A stretch of 64,000 nucleotides of DNA from Kosakonia sacchari SP1 (GTDB lineage: Bacteria > Pseudomonadota > Gammaproteobacteria > Enterobacterales > Enterobacteriaceae): NCBI RefSeq assembly GCF_000300455.3, contig NZ_CP007215.2:1922001-1986000 (forward strand), in the 5' to 3' direction. The notes beneath the pieces were generated by a model. The model was not told the DNA's origin. It worked only from the letters and a program-made list of their open reading frames with translations, and made no database searches. The position numbers were made by a program, and so were the translations under genes. Shown here one piece after another: positions 50,956 through 59,641 of the stretch (position 1 is its first letter; every line of letters begins with the position of its first letter).

Positions 50956-53031
50956 ATGTCGCCGAAAGCAAAAAAAATCCCGCACGCCATGACGATGCAT
51001 GGTGATACGCGTATCGACAACTATTACTGGCTGCGGGACGATACGCGCTCGCAGTCAGATGTTCTGGATTATCTCCATCAGGAAAATGATTACGGGCGCG
51101 AAGTGATGGCCTCCCAGCAGGCGTTGCAGGACGATGTGCTGGCAGAAATTATCTCGCGAATACCGCAGCGCGAAGTCTCCGCGCCTTATATCAAAAACGG
51201 CTACCGTTACCGGCACATCTACGAGCCGGGAAGCGAGTATGCGATTTATCAACGTCAGTCGGTTCTCAGTTCCGAGTGGGATGAGTGGTCGGTGTTACTG
51301 GATGCCAACCAGCGTGCGTCGCACAGTGAGTTCTACACCCTTGGCGGTATGGAAGTCTCGCCCGACAATACTATTATGGCGATTGCTGAAGATTATCTTT
51401 CCCGCAGGCAGTATGGTCTGCGTTTTCGCAATCTTGAGACGGGCAACTGGTATCCGGAAATGCTGGATAATGTCTCGCCGGAATTTGTCTGGGTTAACGA
51501 TTCAGAAACGCTCTATTATGTGCGCAAACATGCCACAACATTACTGCCGTACCAGGTCTGGCGACACACCGTAGGGACGCCTTCGCAACAGGATGAACTG
51601 GTGTATGAAGAGCAGGACGAGACCTTTTATGTTGGCCTGAGCAAAACCACTTCCCAGCACTACATCACTATTCATCTCGCCAGCGCGACCACCAGTGAAG
51701 TTCTCCTCCTTGATGCCGAACTGCCGGACGCCCAGCCGCTGCGTTTTCTGCCAAGGCGCAAAGATCACGAATATAGCCTTGATCACTACCAGCACACTTT
51801 TTACCTGCGATCCAATCGGGATGGTAAAAACTTCGGTCTGTATCGCACCAAAGTGCGCGATGAACGGCGCTGGGAAGTACTGATACCGGCGCGCGAGCAG
51901 GTGATGCTTGAAGGGTTTACGCTGTTTACTGATTGGCTGGTTGTGGAAGAACGCCAGCGCGGCCTGACCAGTTTGCGCCAGATTAACCGCAAAACCCGGG
52001 AAGTTATCGGTATCGCGTTTGACGATCCCGCCTATGTCACCTGGCTTGCTTACAATCCGGAACCGGAAACATCACGCCTGCGTTATGGCTATTCATCCAT
52101 GACCATGCCAGATACGTTGTTTGAACTGGATATGGACACCGGAGAACGTCGTGTTCTGAAACAAATGGAGGTGGCGGGGTTTGATGCCAGTGATTATCGC
52201 AGCGAGCACTTGTGGATCCACGCCAGAGATGGCGTCGAAGTGCCAGTGTCGCTGGTTTATAACCATAAACATTTCCGCAAAGGAGAAAACCCGCTACTGG
52301 TTTATGGTTATGGTTCTTACGGCGCCAGTATGGATGCTGATTTTAGCAGCAGCCGGTTAAGCTTGCTGGATCGAGGGTTTGTCTGCGCTATCGCGCATAT
52401 TCGCGGCGGCGGCGAATTGGGCCATTCATGGTATGAGGACGGGAAGTTTCTCAACAAAAAAAATAGCTTTAACGATTTTATTGATGTCACCGACAGCTTG
52501 CTGGCGCAGGGCTACGGCTCGCCATTGTTCTGTTACGGCATGGGGGGGAGCGCGGGTGGATTACTCATGGGCGCAGTAATCAACCAACGTCCATCGCTGT
52601 TCCACGGCGTTATTGCCCAGGTGCCATTTGTCGATGCCCTGACCACAATGCTTGATGAGTCAATCCCGTTGACCACCGGGGAGTTTGAAGAGTGGGGCAA
52701 TCCGCAGGACGAAACCTATTATCACTACATTAAAAGCTATAGCCCGTATGACAACATTGCGGCGCACGCCTACCCGCATATGCTGGTAACAACCGGTCTT
52801 CACGATTCGCAGGTGCAATACTGGGAACCCGCAAAATGGGTTGCGAAACTGCGTGAATATAAAACCGACGACAATTTGCTGTTACTGTGTACGGACATGG
52901 ATTCCGGGCACGGTGGGAAATCCGGCCGGTTTAAATCCTACGAAGGTGTTGCGCTGGAATATGCGTTTTTAATCGCCCTGGCGCAGGGAACGTTGTCCGG
53001 AAAGGGGAACAATCACTCTTCGCCGAGGTAG
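50956..53031 (+). CDS. ptrB: Oligopeptidase B (protease II)
   Basis: A 691-aa serine peptidase of the prolyl-oligopeptidase family (E. coli 686), cutting after Lys or Arg in peptides. The N-terminal beta-propeller (~70-400) caps a C-terminal alpha/beta hydrolase domain; the nucleophilic Ser is in GMGGSAGG, the catalytic Asp in [12 protein letters not shown] and the His in SGHGGKSGR. The 3' end overlaps convergent exoX by 19 bp. Confidence 0.96.
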   Translation: MSPKAKKIPHAMTMHGDTRIDNYYWLRDDTRSQSDVLDYLHQENDYGREVMASQQALQDDVLAEIISRIPQREVSAPYIKNGYRYRHIYEPGSEYAIYQRQSVLSSEWDEWSVLLDANQRASHSEFYTLGGMEVSPDNTIMAIAEDYLSRRQYGLRFRNLETGNWYPEMLDNVSPEFVWVNDSETLYYVRKHATTLLPYQVWRHTVGTPSQQDELVYEEQDETFYVGLSKTTSQHYITIHLASATTSEVLLLDAELPDAQPLRFLPRRKDHEYSLDHYQHTFYLRSNRDGKNFGLYRTKVRDERRWEVLIPAREQVMLEGFTLFTDWLVVEERQRGLTSLRQINRKTREVIGIAFDDPAYVTWLAYNPEPETSRLRYGYSSMTMPDTLFELDMDTGERRVLKQMEVAGFDASDYRSEHLWIHARDGVEVPVSLVYNHKHFRKGENPLLVYGYGSYGASMDADFSSSRLSLLDRGFVCAIAHIRGGGELGHSWYEDGKFLNKKNSFNDFIDVTDSLLAQGYGSPLFCYGMGGSAGGLLMGAVINQRPSLFHGVIAQVPFVDALTTMLDESIPLTTGEFEEWGNPQDETYYHYIKSYSPYDNIAAHAYPHMLVTTGLHDSQVQYWEPAKWVAKLREYKTDDNLLLLCTDMDSGHGGKSGRFKSYEGVALEYAFLIALAQGTLSGKGNNHSSPR

Positions 53032-53675
53032 TGTTTTAATGTCAATCGCAGCTCCGGGCTCATGCGCTCCAGGTTGTTAAACAGCCAGCGCAGGTATCCC
53101 GGATCGCGATCGGCGATTTCCGAGACGGATTTTCCCCGGTATTTACCGAACGTAAATGTCGTCAGCAAAGCGGGGCGTCCGGTTACCGTGGCCATCTGAT
53201 CGGGTGTCCAGCCGGACACCTGCATAATATCGATCAGCAGTGCAGCGGTGATGTAGCAATCATATAACGCGCGGTGGTGATGCAACCCCACAGGTGTCTG
53301 AACACTGAGCTTGCGGGATTTATACAGCGCCATATTGCTGTATTTGATACCGGGCCACAGGCGGCGCGCCAGTTTCATGGTACAAATCCACTCCCCTGGC
53401 ATTTCAGGCAGCACCCGGCGGTCAAAACTGGCGTTGTGCGCCACATACCAGTTGCTCCCGTAATAGTGCGGTACGATCTCCTCAATCCACGGCTGATGAG
53501 CGACCATCGCTTCGGTGATGTGGTGTATCGCCATGGCCTGCGGACTGATTGGTCTGTCCGGACGCACCAGATGGCTCATGGGATTGACAATCTGCCCGTC
53601 GACGACATCAACGGAGGCAATTTCAACAATGCCTCCTTGCAAATCGCAGGTTTCGGTATCGATAACGCGTAACAT
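53013..53675 (-). CDS. exoX: Exodeoxyribonuclease X
   Basis: A 220-aa DnaQ-superfamily 3'-5' exonuclease, as in E. coli. Exo I motif VIDTETCDL, Exo [10 protein letters not shown] and Exo [12 protein letters not shown] supply the DEDDh metal-binding acids; a small C-terminal domain ([23 protein letters not shown]) follows. The start MLRVIDTE was chosen by alignment. It takes part in mismatch repair and UV resistance. The gene is convergent with ptrB. Confidence 0.96.
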   Translation of the reverse strand: MLRVIDTETCDLQGGIVEIASVDVVDGQIVNPMSHLVRPDRPISPQAMAIHHITEAMVAHQPWIEEIVPHYYGSNWYVAHNASFDRRVLPEMPGEWICTMKLARRLWPGIKYSNMALYKSRKLSVQTPVGLHHHRALYDCYITAALLIDIMQVSGWTPDQMATVTGRPALLTTFTFGKYRGKSVSEIADRDPGYLRWLFNNLERMSPELRLTLKHYLGEE

Positions 53676-53686
53676 GCCTTGCTCCA

Positions 53687-53917
53687 TTATTTCACTTTGG
53701 GCTCGTAAGGCAGGCGGGAGAGCGACACAGAGGCCAGACGGTGGGCTATCAACCGCTCTCTAAACCAGTTCCGCAGATGTTCCGGCTGCTCGCGTTCAAC
53801 GGCTTCGGCAATTACTGGCATGTTGTAACGCTCTTTAAATGCGACACCCGCCGCAGCAAGGTCAACGTTGACCTTGTCCATCTCTTGTTGTTCGAGCTGC
53901 GCAAGATTGGTAATCAT
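53687..53917 (-). CDS. holE: DNA polymerase III theta subunit HolE
   Basis: A 76-aa protein, identical in length to E. coli theta, which binds and stabilises the epsilon proofreading subunit. [20 protein letters not shown] and [16 protein letters not shown] are nearly unchanged. It is upstream of exoX on the same strand, 11 bp away, so the two are probably co-transcribed. Confidence 0.96.
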   Translation of the reverse strand: MITNLAQLEQQEMDKVNVDLAAAGVAFKERYNMPVIAEAVEREQPEHLRNWFRERLIAHRLASVSLSRLPYEPKVK

Positions 53918-54054
53918 GATGTTCTCCTGGGTTCACGCGGCAAAAGTTACTAAGCCTGTCGCAGAAAGACAAGCGCGCCGCCGATGATACTCGACGCGAT
54001 TATTGTACAGCGTTATTCTTTGTGCCATATGCATAACTAAAAGGAATGAACAAT

Positions 54055-54429
54055 ATGCCTGCTGTAATCTCTCGCCACTGGCGAGCCATCGCATTGATTG
54101 TCAGCCTGTTCGCTACGCCTGCTGTTCTGGCGCATGCCCATCTTAAAGGGCAGTACCCGGCCGCAGACGCCGCCGTTACCGCCGCGCCGCAAGCATTAAC
54201 ACTAAACTTTTCTGAAAGCATTGAGCCTAAATTTAGCGGCATCGTGGTGATCAATGCACAACAGCGAATTATCAAGACTGGCGTGATAAAGCGCAATGAG
54301 AATGACAAAACGCAAATGATTGTTCCGCTGGAAGAACCGCTATCGCCGGGCAACTATACCGTTAACTGGCATGTCGTTTCAGTTGACGGGCACAAAACCA
54401 GTGGCCAGTACGCATTTTCTGTGAAGTGA
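54055..54429 (+). CDS. yobA: CopC-domain periplasmic protein YobA
   Basis: A 124-aa exported protein with a signal peptide ending near VLAH and a CopC-type beta-sandwich. The copper-binding candidate histidines are in AHAHLK at the mature N-terminus and in WHVVSVDGHKTSG near the C-terminus. The ATG at 54055 is nine bases after AAGGA; the ATG at 54046 is too close to it. It is the first gene of yobA-yebZ-yebY, thought to bring copper across the envelope. Confidence 0.93.
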   Translation: MPAVISRHWRAIALIVSLFATPAVLAHAHLKGQYPAADAAVTAAPQALTLNFSESIEPKFSGIVVINAQQRIIKTGVIKRNENDKTQMIVPLEEPLSPGNYTVNWHVVSVDGHKTSGQYAFSVK

Positions 54430-54432
54430 CTG

Positions 54433-55302
54433 ATGTTAGCTGCAGTGTTGGTTGGCTTGCGTTTTGTGCATTTTGCGGCCCTGATGCTGGTTTTAGGCTG
54501 CACGTTATTTAGCGTGTGGCTAGCGCCGGGTAGCCTGCAACGCCTTTTCGCGCAACGTTTTCTTTTTTGGCAAAGAGGCTGTTTGTGGCTGGCCGCAGTC
54601 AGTGCAGCAGCAATGTTTGCCATGCAGGGCGGGGTAATGGGCGATGGCTGGCAGGATGTGGTGCGTACAGAAATCTGGCTGGCAGTTGCTGGCACGCAAA
54701 CCGGAGCCGTGCTGGCGTGGCAAGTTATTGTTGCGTGTCTGGCGCTTGTTGTCGTGCTTATGCAACCGTTACAGCAACGTAAAATACTGCTCCTGGTGAT
54801 CCTGCAATTTGTCCTGGCCGCCGGAATAGGGCATGCCGCGATGCGGGAAGGCGCGTTGGGCGTCGCGCAGCGGGGCAATCACGCATTGCATTTATTGTGT
54901 GCCGCGATGTGGCTGGGTGGGTTGTTACCAGTATTATTCTGCATGAAACTGGCTCGCGGCCCCTGGCGTGCAGCGGCAATTGCCGCCATGATGCGCTTTT
55001 CCTGGTATGGACATTTCGCCGTCGCAGGCGTGATCCTCACTGGCGTTATCAATACACTCTTAATCCAGGGTTGGGTTTGGCCATGGCAGAGCCACTGGGG
55101 GCAGGGATTATTGTTGAAATGTGCGCTTGTGGCGCTGATGGTAGTAATTGCTGTGATGAATCGGTATGTTCTGGTGCCGCGGCTGAATCTGCAAAGCGAC
55201 ACCGCGCGGCAACGCTTTATCGCGTTGACCTGGGCCGAAGTAGGGCTAGGCGCACTGGTGCTGGCGGCGGTAAGTTTGTTTGCAACATGGGAACCTTTTT
55301 GA
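54433..55302 (+). CDS. yebZ: CopD-family inner-membrane protein YebZ
   Basis: A 289-aa protein with about eight membrane helices in the CopD family (E. coli 290). Conserved histidines occur in RFVHFAALMLVLG, GIGHAAMREG and NHALHLLCAAMWLGG, suitable for copper passage. It starts 3 bp after yobA. Role in copper uptake is by family. Confidence 0.92.
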   Translation: MLAAVLVGLRFVHFAALMLVLGCTLFSVWLAPGSLQRLFAQRFLFWQRGCLWLAAVSAAAMFAMQGGVMGDGWQDVVRTEIWLAVAGTQTGAVLAWQVIVACLALVVVLMQPLQQRKILLLVILQFVLAAGIGHAAMREGALGVAQRGNHALHLLCAAMWLGGLLPVLFCMKLARGPWRAAAIAAMMRFSWYGHFAVAGVILTGVINTLLIQGWVWPWQSHWGQGLLLKCALVALMVVIAVMNRYVLVPRLNLQSDTARQRFIALTWAEVGLGALVLAAVSLFATWEPF

Positions 55303-55320
55303 ATGAACCTGGCGGGAAAA

Positions 55321-55659
55321 ATGAAGAAGAGTTTATTAGTTCTGGTAATGCTGGCATGTTCAGGTACGGCACTGGCTTCGCCGCAGGTCATTACGGTAAG
55401 CCGCTTTGAGATTGGCAAAGACAAATGGGCATTTAACCGTGAGGAAGTCATGCTGACGTGCCGGCCAGGCCATGCATTGTATGCCATCAACCCCAGCACG
55501 CTAGTGCAATACCCGTTGAATGACATTGCTGAAAAAGAAGTTGCCAGCGGTAAGACCATTGCTCAGCCGATTAGCATCATCCAGATCGATAATCCTGCCA
55601 ATCCTGGCGAAAAGATGAGTCTTGCGCCTTTTATTACACGAGCCGAGAAGCTTTGTTAA
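55321..55659 (+). CDS. yebY: Periplasmic protein YebY (DUF2511)
   Basis: A 112-aa exported protein (E. coli 113). A signal peptide [20 protein letters not shown] precedes a conserved small domain with two cysteines (LTCRPGH and the terminal KLC). The start at 55321 begins the signal peptide and has GGCGGG upstream; a longer frame from 55303 is possible. Last gene of the copper-linked operon. Confidence 0.92.
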   Translation: MKKSLLVLVMLACSGTALASPQVITVSRFEIGKDKWAFNREEVMLTCRPGHALYAINPSTLVQYPLNDIAEKEVASGKTIAQPISIIQIDNPANPGEKMSLAPFITRAEKLC

Positions 55660-55689
55660 AATCCAGCGATAATCCGCTGATCCACAATA

Positions 55690-55729
55690 AAAAACCGCAA
55701 GCCTGAGTAAACACGCCTTGCGGTTTTTG
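55690..55729. terminator. Bidirectional terminator: yebY (forward) and SraC (reverse)
   Basis: AAAAACCGCAAG / CTTGCGGTTTTT with a 15-base loop has T's at both ends. Read in reverse it is a good end for the sRNA SraC. Confidence 0.85.
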
Positions 55730-55816
55730 CATTTCATAAGCGTGACGGTAACCTGATTTTTCTGACCACTTTTGTCGCGGACTGGAAAACCTGACGCCGT
55801 CATCTATTCTTAAAGG

Positions 55817-55919
55817 GCAAGGCGACTTAGCCTGCATTAATGCCAACTTTTAGCGCACGGCTCTCTCCCAAGAGCCATTTCCCTGGACCGAATACAGGAA
55901 TCGTGTTCGGTCTTTTTTT
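55817..55919 (+). ncRNA. sdsR: SdsR (RyeB) sRNA
   Basis: The sequence from GCAAGGCGACTTAGCC through the internal hairpin GGCTCT/AGAGCC to the terminator matches the ~104-nt E. coli SdsR almost base for base as I know it. A CTATTCT -10 element at 55804-55810 fits sigma-S control. SdsR is a stationary-phase Hfq sRNA acting on ompD, mutS and others. Confidence 0.93.
55886..55919 (+). terminator. Terminator of SdsR
   Basis: GACCGAA (55886-55892) pairs with TTCGGTC (55906-55912), followed by seven T's. Confidence 0.92.
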
Positions 55920-55923
55920 ATCT

Positions 55924-56205
55924 CTACGTTATGCAGGTTTCTTTATCTCGTCCTGAAAATTCCCAAAACCATACATCGCCACAAACCATAACATATTCTG
56001 CACCGCGTGCGTCCAGGGATTTTTTTGTGATTACGATGTTTTTATGACCACACAATGCGTGCCAGAACACCTCTCTATGCTGCATCAAATAACCAGCCTG
56101 TAAGCCACGGGAAACCGTCACGTGTTGCAGGCTTATGGTTTCCCGAGGCACAGAAGAAAAAGCATCTACACTGGAGAGGTTCTGATCGGGAGTCCGTTGG
56201 TAGTT
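55924..56205 (-). other. Unrecognised open frame, possible gene remnant
   Basis: A reverse-strand frame is open from ~56205 to a stop at 55924, about 93 codons, with only a GTG (56151) or internal ATG as starts and no clear ribosome site. The composition (FWHALCGHKNIVITKKSLDARG, then VWFWEFSGRDKETC) looks protein-like rather than random, suggesting the C-terminal end of a lost gene. I do not recognise the family. It overlaps the presumed 5' part of SraC. The stretch 56206-56446 holds nothing I can support. Confidence 0.25.
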
Positions 56206-56446
56206 TCACGCGATGTACGTCAGTTTTAACAAACGTTTTTGACCTGTTTGCCCTGGTTCTGGAGCTGCGCTTCGCTGACATCTTCACATCACTCCGGTCG
56301 CGGCAATCCTCGTAAGTCAAAAGGAGTACTGCTCGCAAAATAAATTGCATGAAACAGCAACATGCAACGCATAGTGATGAAAAATATAAATATTACGACG
56401 ATATAACCGATAAGTTGATCCGACTTTTCAAGGGAATGCACTTTTT

Positions 56447-56926
56447 ATGAAAATAAAAATGTTATTAGCTTCCATGGCGCATGTGGTTTATGGGTAGAGC
56501 GATATATAACGTAATGAGCTTGAAGAGGCTGTCATTAATTTTTTTGAGAAAAGTAACTTAATCCCGACAGGGTGCCAGTCCGTCAAGGAAAGCCAGGCAA
56601 AAGACCCAAATAACCAACCGGCAAAGGAAATGCTGATAGATTTTTGTGATAACAATATTGCTTTTACAAAGCCGGTATCTTTCTCTGAAATTTCACAACA
56701 TGAATATGCGGGAGATGCTTATATCTACGGTGTCATCTCAGGAGAGACTGAACTTGGCCATAGAATGGGTATCCGATTTATTACTGCAGAACCCAATCAT
56801 TTCGTTATCGGTTTAAAGTTCTCGCGGCGACCGATTATCTATATTGCTAAAAACCCGTTTATGTTTGGAGAATACCGTCGGGAGATTGATTCATTTAATA
56901 AACTCAATAGCGAGGTTTGTCTTTAG
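56447..56926 (+). pseudogene. Decayed exported protein or lipoprotein gene
   Basis: An ATG with ribosome site AAGGGAA opens a frame coding MKIKMLLASMAHVVYG, then in-frame TAG (56495-56497) and TAA (56507-56509), after which the same frame runs uninterrupted for 139 codons to 56926. The start resembles a lipoprotein signal with the first stop where the lipobox Cys would be. The later part (EEAVINFFEKSNLIPTG, LIDFCDNNIAFTKP) is well formed. An internal restart at 56630 would give 98 aa. I do not recognise the family. The DNA is AT-rich, unlike its neighbours, suggesting acquisition and decay. Confidence 0.6.
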
Positions 56927-57219
56927 GTCTGCTGGTATTTAAGCTCGATAATTAGTTGATATTGTTTGCGTATTTTGCGTCGCTGGCACAGCGAGTTGTC
57001 GCAGTTCAGGAATACTCCACCGTACTCGCGGCAATATTAAACAGCTGACAATTACATTGACTTCACGGAGAGGACAGGCCAGTGGCGCGAAGCATCAGGA
57101 GACTGCTTGTTGAACCCAGAGGATTTGATGAACAAAAACCACAACGAGCACAAGAGAATATCAATCGTCCAGTCCAGGGAGCAACTCACGCTAGCTGGAC
57201 GATTTATCAACACACGCTG
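56927..57219. other. Non-coding stretch with a 10-bp inverted repeat
   Basis: No credible gene in ~290 bp. AATCGTCCAG (57163-57172) and CTGGACGATT (57195-57204) form a perfect inverted repeat with a 22-base gap just beyond the 3' end of the virK-like gene; there is no T-run, so it is a poor terminator and may be a protein site or the scar of a mobile element. Confidence 0.45.
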
Positions 57220-58167
57220 TTATGCCGCAAATAAGTGGTTAATTTTTACAATCACATCGTCCAGTAATTCGAAACGGCGGCGGTATTCAGCTCGTTTTTT
57301 ACTGGCGATCGCTTCCAGCGGTTTACGTGCGAATTGCACCGGCAAACGCCAGCGCCATGCGCTCTCTTTTTCGCCTTCAATTGAAGCCCAAAATTCATCA
57401 TAGCTGGCGTGGAAATGACGGCCTTTGCTCAGGCGATAACGCAACGCGCGGAAGACGTGCCCGTTATCACTGACGCCATAGATTGCCGAAACGCCCGAAA
57501 GCAGGGAAATCTGGCTTAAGACTTCAAGCAACATCTTTTTCGGGAAGATGCCGTGGCAGGCGCGGGTGGCAACTTTAATCACTTCATGGCTGACGCTTCG
57601 GCGTGGGCCTTGCAAACCACCAATCACCAGCGCGCGATGGCCTTCTTCACCAACCACACTAAAGGTCACGCTTGCCAGCAAGGTCTGCTCGCCATCATAC
57701 ATCCACAGGGTGGTTTCTCCCTCGCGCTCAGCTTTGCTGGCGCAAGAGGCATAGACGCTAAAACGCGCATCATCTTTGCCGGTGAATTCAATTATCTGCA
57801 CCGGTACGGGTGAACTCAGTGCTTCAGCCAGTTTCGGTGAGACTTTTTCATCAAGCCAGGCGTAGTGGCTGATGATGGCGTCCGCCCGTTGCGAAGCATT
57901 TAACCCGAGCGTTAAATATTGGCGATGCGATTTGCTCGGCAGCGTTATTTGCGCGTCAAGTAAGCGGCTAAAATCCGGGCGCTGCGAAAGTGCGGTAAGC
58001 ATCCTGTTTGTGGACGACCAGAATAGCAGCGAACGTAACAAAAACTTAATGCGGTAATTACGTTTTTTCCAGATGGGCCCTGGCACAAGACGTCCGCTTA
58101 CCAGGTCGGAAATAATATGCGCATTATGATTTGAGTTAAGTTCTGCTTTCAGGCTGGGATTTGACAC
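57220..58167 (-). CDS. VirK/YbjX-family protein (DUF535)
   Basis: A 315-aa protein of the VirK/YbjX (DUF535) family; no signal peptide is evident. Family-like stretches are IIEFTGKDDARFSVYA, GGLQGPRR, FPKKMLLEVLSQISLLSGVSAIYGVSDNGHVFR and YDEFWASIEGE. In Salmonella and Shigella VirK relatives are linked to PhoP-controlled envelope remodelling and resistance to antimicrobial peptides; the mechanism is unknown. It is inserted between SdsR and pphA, which are neighbours in E. coli, and is divergent from pphA. Confidence 0.87.
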   Translation of the reverse strand: MSNPSLKAELNSNHNAHIISDLVSGRLVPGPIWKKRNYRIKFLLRSLLFWSSTNRMLTALSQRPDFSRLLDAQITLPSKSHRQYLTLGLNASQRADAIISHYAWLDEKVSPKLAEALSSPVPVQIIEFTGKDDARFSVYASCASKAEREGETTLWMYDGEQTLLASVTFSVVGEEGHRALVIGGLQGPRRSVSHEVIKVATRACHGIFPKKMLLEVLSQISLLSGVSAIYGVSDNGHVFRALRYRLSKGRHFHASYDEFWASIEGEKESAWRWRLPVQFARKPLEAIASKKRAEYRRRFELLDDVIVKINHLFAA

Positions 58168-58251
58168 GGAGAAAGACCTCTAAAAGTTCAGCGCTTAGTT
58201 TAGAGGCCAGGTAAATACAAATTAACCTTGCTGCCAGCTTTATTTCCGTTC

Positions 58252-58268
58252 TGTTTAAGTTCTATTTA
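58252..58268 (+). promoter_or_regulatory. Candidate PhoP box between the virK-like gene and pphA
   Basis: TGTTTA-AGTTC-TATTTA is a direct repeat with the five-base spacer of PhoP sites; the first half is consensus, the second has one mismatch. It points towards pphA, 75 bp before it, and lies 85 bp upstream of the divergent virK-like start. Confidence 0.42.
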
Positions 58269-58342
58269 GAAATAGAGGCAAAACTGATTCTCTTCGCTTC
58301 GTGCAGGATCTTCCTATACTGGTGAGACAGGGGGAAATGAAT

Positions 58343-58987
58343 ATGTATCAGCGTATTGACGGCATTCATTGGCGGCATATTTGGATTGTTGGCGATCTTC
58401 ACGGCTGCCACCAGCGCTTAATGCAAGCCTTACGGGAACGTCATTTTGACCCCTATCAGGATTTACTCATCTGCGTCGGGGATTTAATCGATCGCGGCCC
58501 GCAGAGCCTGCAATGTCTTGAATTACTAAAGAAACCCTGGTTTCGAACCGTGCGTGGTAACCATGAACAGATGGCTATTGACGCGCTACGTTATGGCGAG
58601 ATGGCAATGTGGCAACTTAATGGCGGCAGCTGGTTTAGCGCGCTTGACGAAGCACAGCAGCAACAGGCGCTCGAAGCACTGCGTGCTTGCGCTGAATTGC
58701 CATACATTTTGGAATTGCGTTGCAAGGGCCAGGTGAATGTGATTGCCCATGCAGACTACCCGTCACAGGAGTATCTGTGGGAGCAGGAGGTGGATAGGGA
58801 ATCCGTGCTCTGGCGTCGCGACAGGCTTAACCAGCTGCTGGCAGGTAAAGGAAATCGCATCACGGGGGCCGATCATTTCTGGTTTGGTCATACCCCGCTT
58901 AAGCAGCGTTTTGATGGACACAATCAGCACTATATCGATACCGGTGCCGTTTTTGGCGGCGAACTGACGCTGGTACAGGTTCAGTGA
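58343..58987 (+). CDS. pphA: Serine/threonine protein phosphatase PphA
   Basis: A 214-aa metallophosphatase (E. coli 218). The PPP-family signatures are in order: GDLHGCHQRL, GDLIDRGPQS, RGNHEQM and, near the end, HTPLKQRF with DTGAVFGGELTLVQVQ. In E. coli it responds to misfolded protein through the CpxRA pathway. ATG at 58343 is eight bases from AGGGGGA; ATG 58337 is too close. Confidence 0.94.
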   Translation: MYQRIDGIHWRHIWIVGDLHGCHQRLMQALRERHFDPYQDLLICVGDLIDRGPQSLQCLELLKKPWFRTVRGNHEQMAIDALRYGEMAMWQLNGGSWFSALDEAQQQQALEALRACAELPYILELRCKGQVNVIAHADYPSQEYLWEQEVDRESVLWRRDRLNQLLAGKGNRITGADHFWFGHTPLKQRFDGHNQHYIDTGAVFGGELTLVQVQ

Positions 58988-59179
58988 TCAGAAATCGCTG
59001 AACTCGTTAGCAGGATGCCAGAAACCATCGATAAACTCTTCTACAGGAAAACAGCCGCCGTGGCGCATTCGCTGATCGTTCATTGCGATGAGACACTGCT
59101 GTTCCGTGTTATAGACATCGACCACGATGTCATCACATCCACCGTCCAGGTAGCAAACAAATAAAACCAGAGCGAACAT
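58988..59179 (-). CDS. yebW: Small protein YebW
   Basis: A 63-aa protein, same length as E. coli YebW, with a short hydrophobic N-terminus (MFALVLFVCYLDGGC) and three further Cys. It ends exactly where the convergent pphA ends. Function unknown. Start chosen by alignment; a longer frame adds seven residues. Confidence 0.88.
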   Translation of the reverse strand: MFALVLFVCYLDGGCDDIVVDVYNTEQQCLIAMNDQRMRHGGCFPVEEFIDGFWHPANEFSDF

Positions 59180-59254
59180 TCCATCCTCGGCGCTGTACAA
59201 CGTAACGATAAGTGTAGGGGATGAATGAGGGCAGGGGAAATCAGGCAGGTAAAT

Positions 59255-59280
59255 AACCCGTCTTGCGGACGGGTTCCCTT
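59255..59280 (-). terminator. Probable terminator after yebV
   Basis: AACCCGTC (59255-59262) pairs with GACGGGTT (59268-59275); in the reverse direction only a short T-tract follows, so it may be weak. Confidence 0.55.
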
Positions 59281-59284
59281 TGGG

Positions 59285-59524
59285 TCAGGCAAGACGCATA
59301 ACCCAGGTATCAGATTTCTGATCGTAATGTTCGCGATAAAGCACCGAGTGTTCGCCATTCAGGATCGCGGGAATGCTGGTGTCCGCGTCCCAGGCATCAA
59401 GCTGCATACATAAATCCGGGTCAGAACTGCAGGGAATGCGTAACGTTCGCTCTCCCTGATTATCACCCTGCAACTCGGCATCATCGATTTCAAATGCGCC
59501 AATACGCACGCTGGTTTTCGTCAT
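59285..59524 (-). CDS. yebV: Small protein YebV (DUF1480)
   Basis: A 79-aa cytoplasmic protein (E. coli 78) of unknown function. SVRIGAFEIDDAEL, DPDLCMQLDAWDA and NGEHSVLYR are conserved. Ribosome site GGAGAG. It lies between yebW and rsmF as in E. coli. Confidence 0.92.
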   Translation of the reverse strand: MTKTSVRIGAFEIDDAELQGDNQGERTLRIPCSSDPDLCMQLDAWDADTSIPAILNGEHSVLYREHYDQKSDTWVMRLA

Positions 59525-59641
59525 AATGCTCTCCGTTGATCGTCAAAAAAATGTGGTATGACCAGTAAGATCACCCACATTTCAGCCTGGTACAACACTG
59601 AGCAAGTCGCCAGTCAAAAAATGCGTTTTTTTAGCGCACCG

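Larger units (their letters stand above)
55695..55960 (-). ncRNA. sraC: SraC (RyeA) sRNA, antisense to SdsR
   Basis: In E. coli SraC is a ~250-275-nt RNA opposite SdsR between pphA and yebY. Here the SdsR gene is present in the same place and a reverse-direction terminator lies ~90 bp beyond it, so SraC is probably conserved. The 5' end is a guess from the E. coli length. Confidence 0.5.

Noticed and set aside
56055-56350. Overlapping open frames on both strands (56055-56315 forward, 56075-56350 reverse)
   Set aside because: They overlap each other and the reverse frame at 55924-56205, lack ribosome sites and show no recognisable family.
57107-57403. 98-codon forward frame
   Set aside because: It runs into the antisense of the virK-like gene and crosses the inverted repeat; its start has no support.
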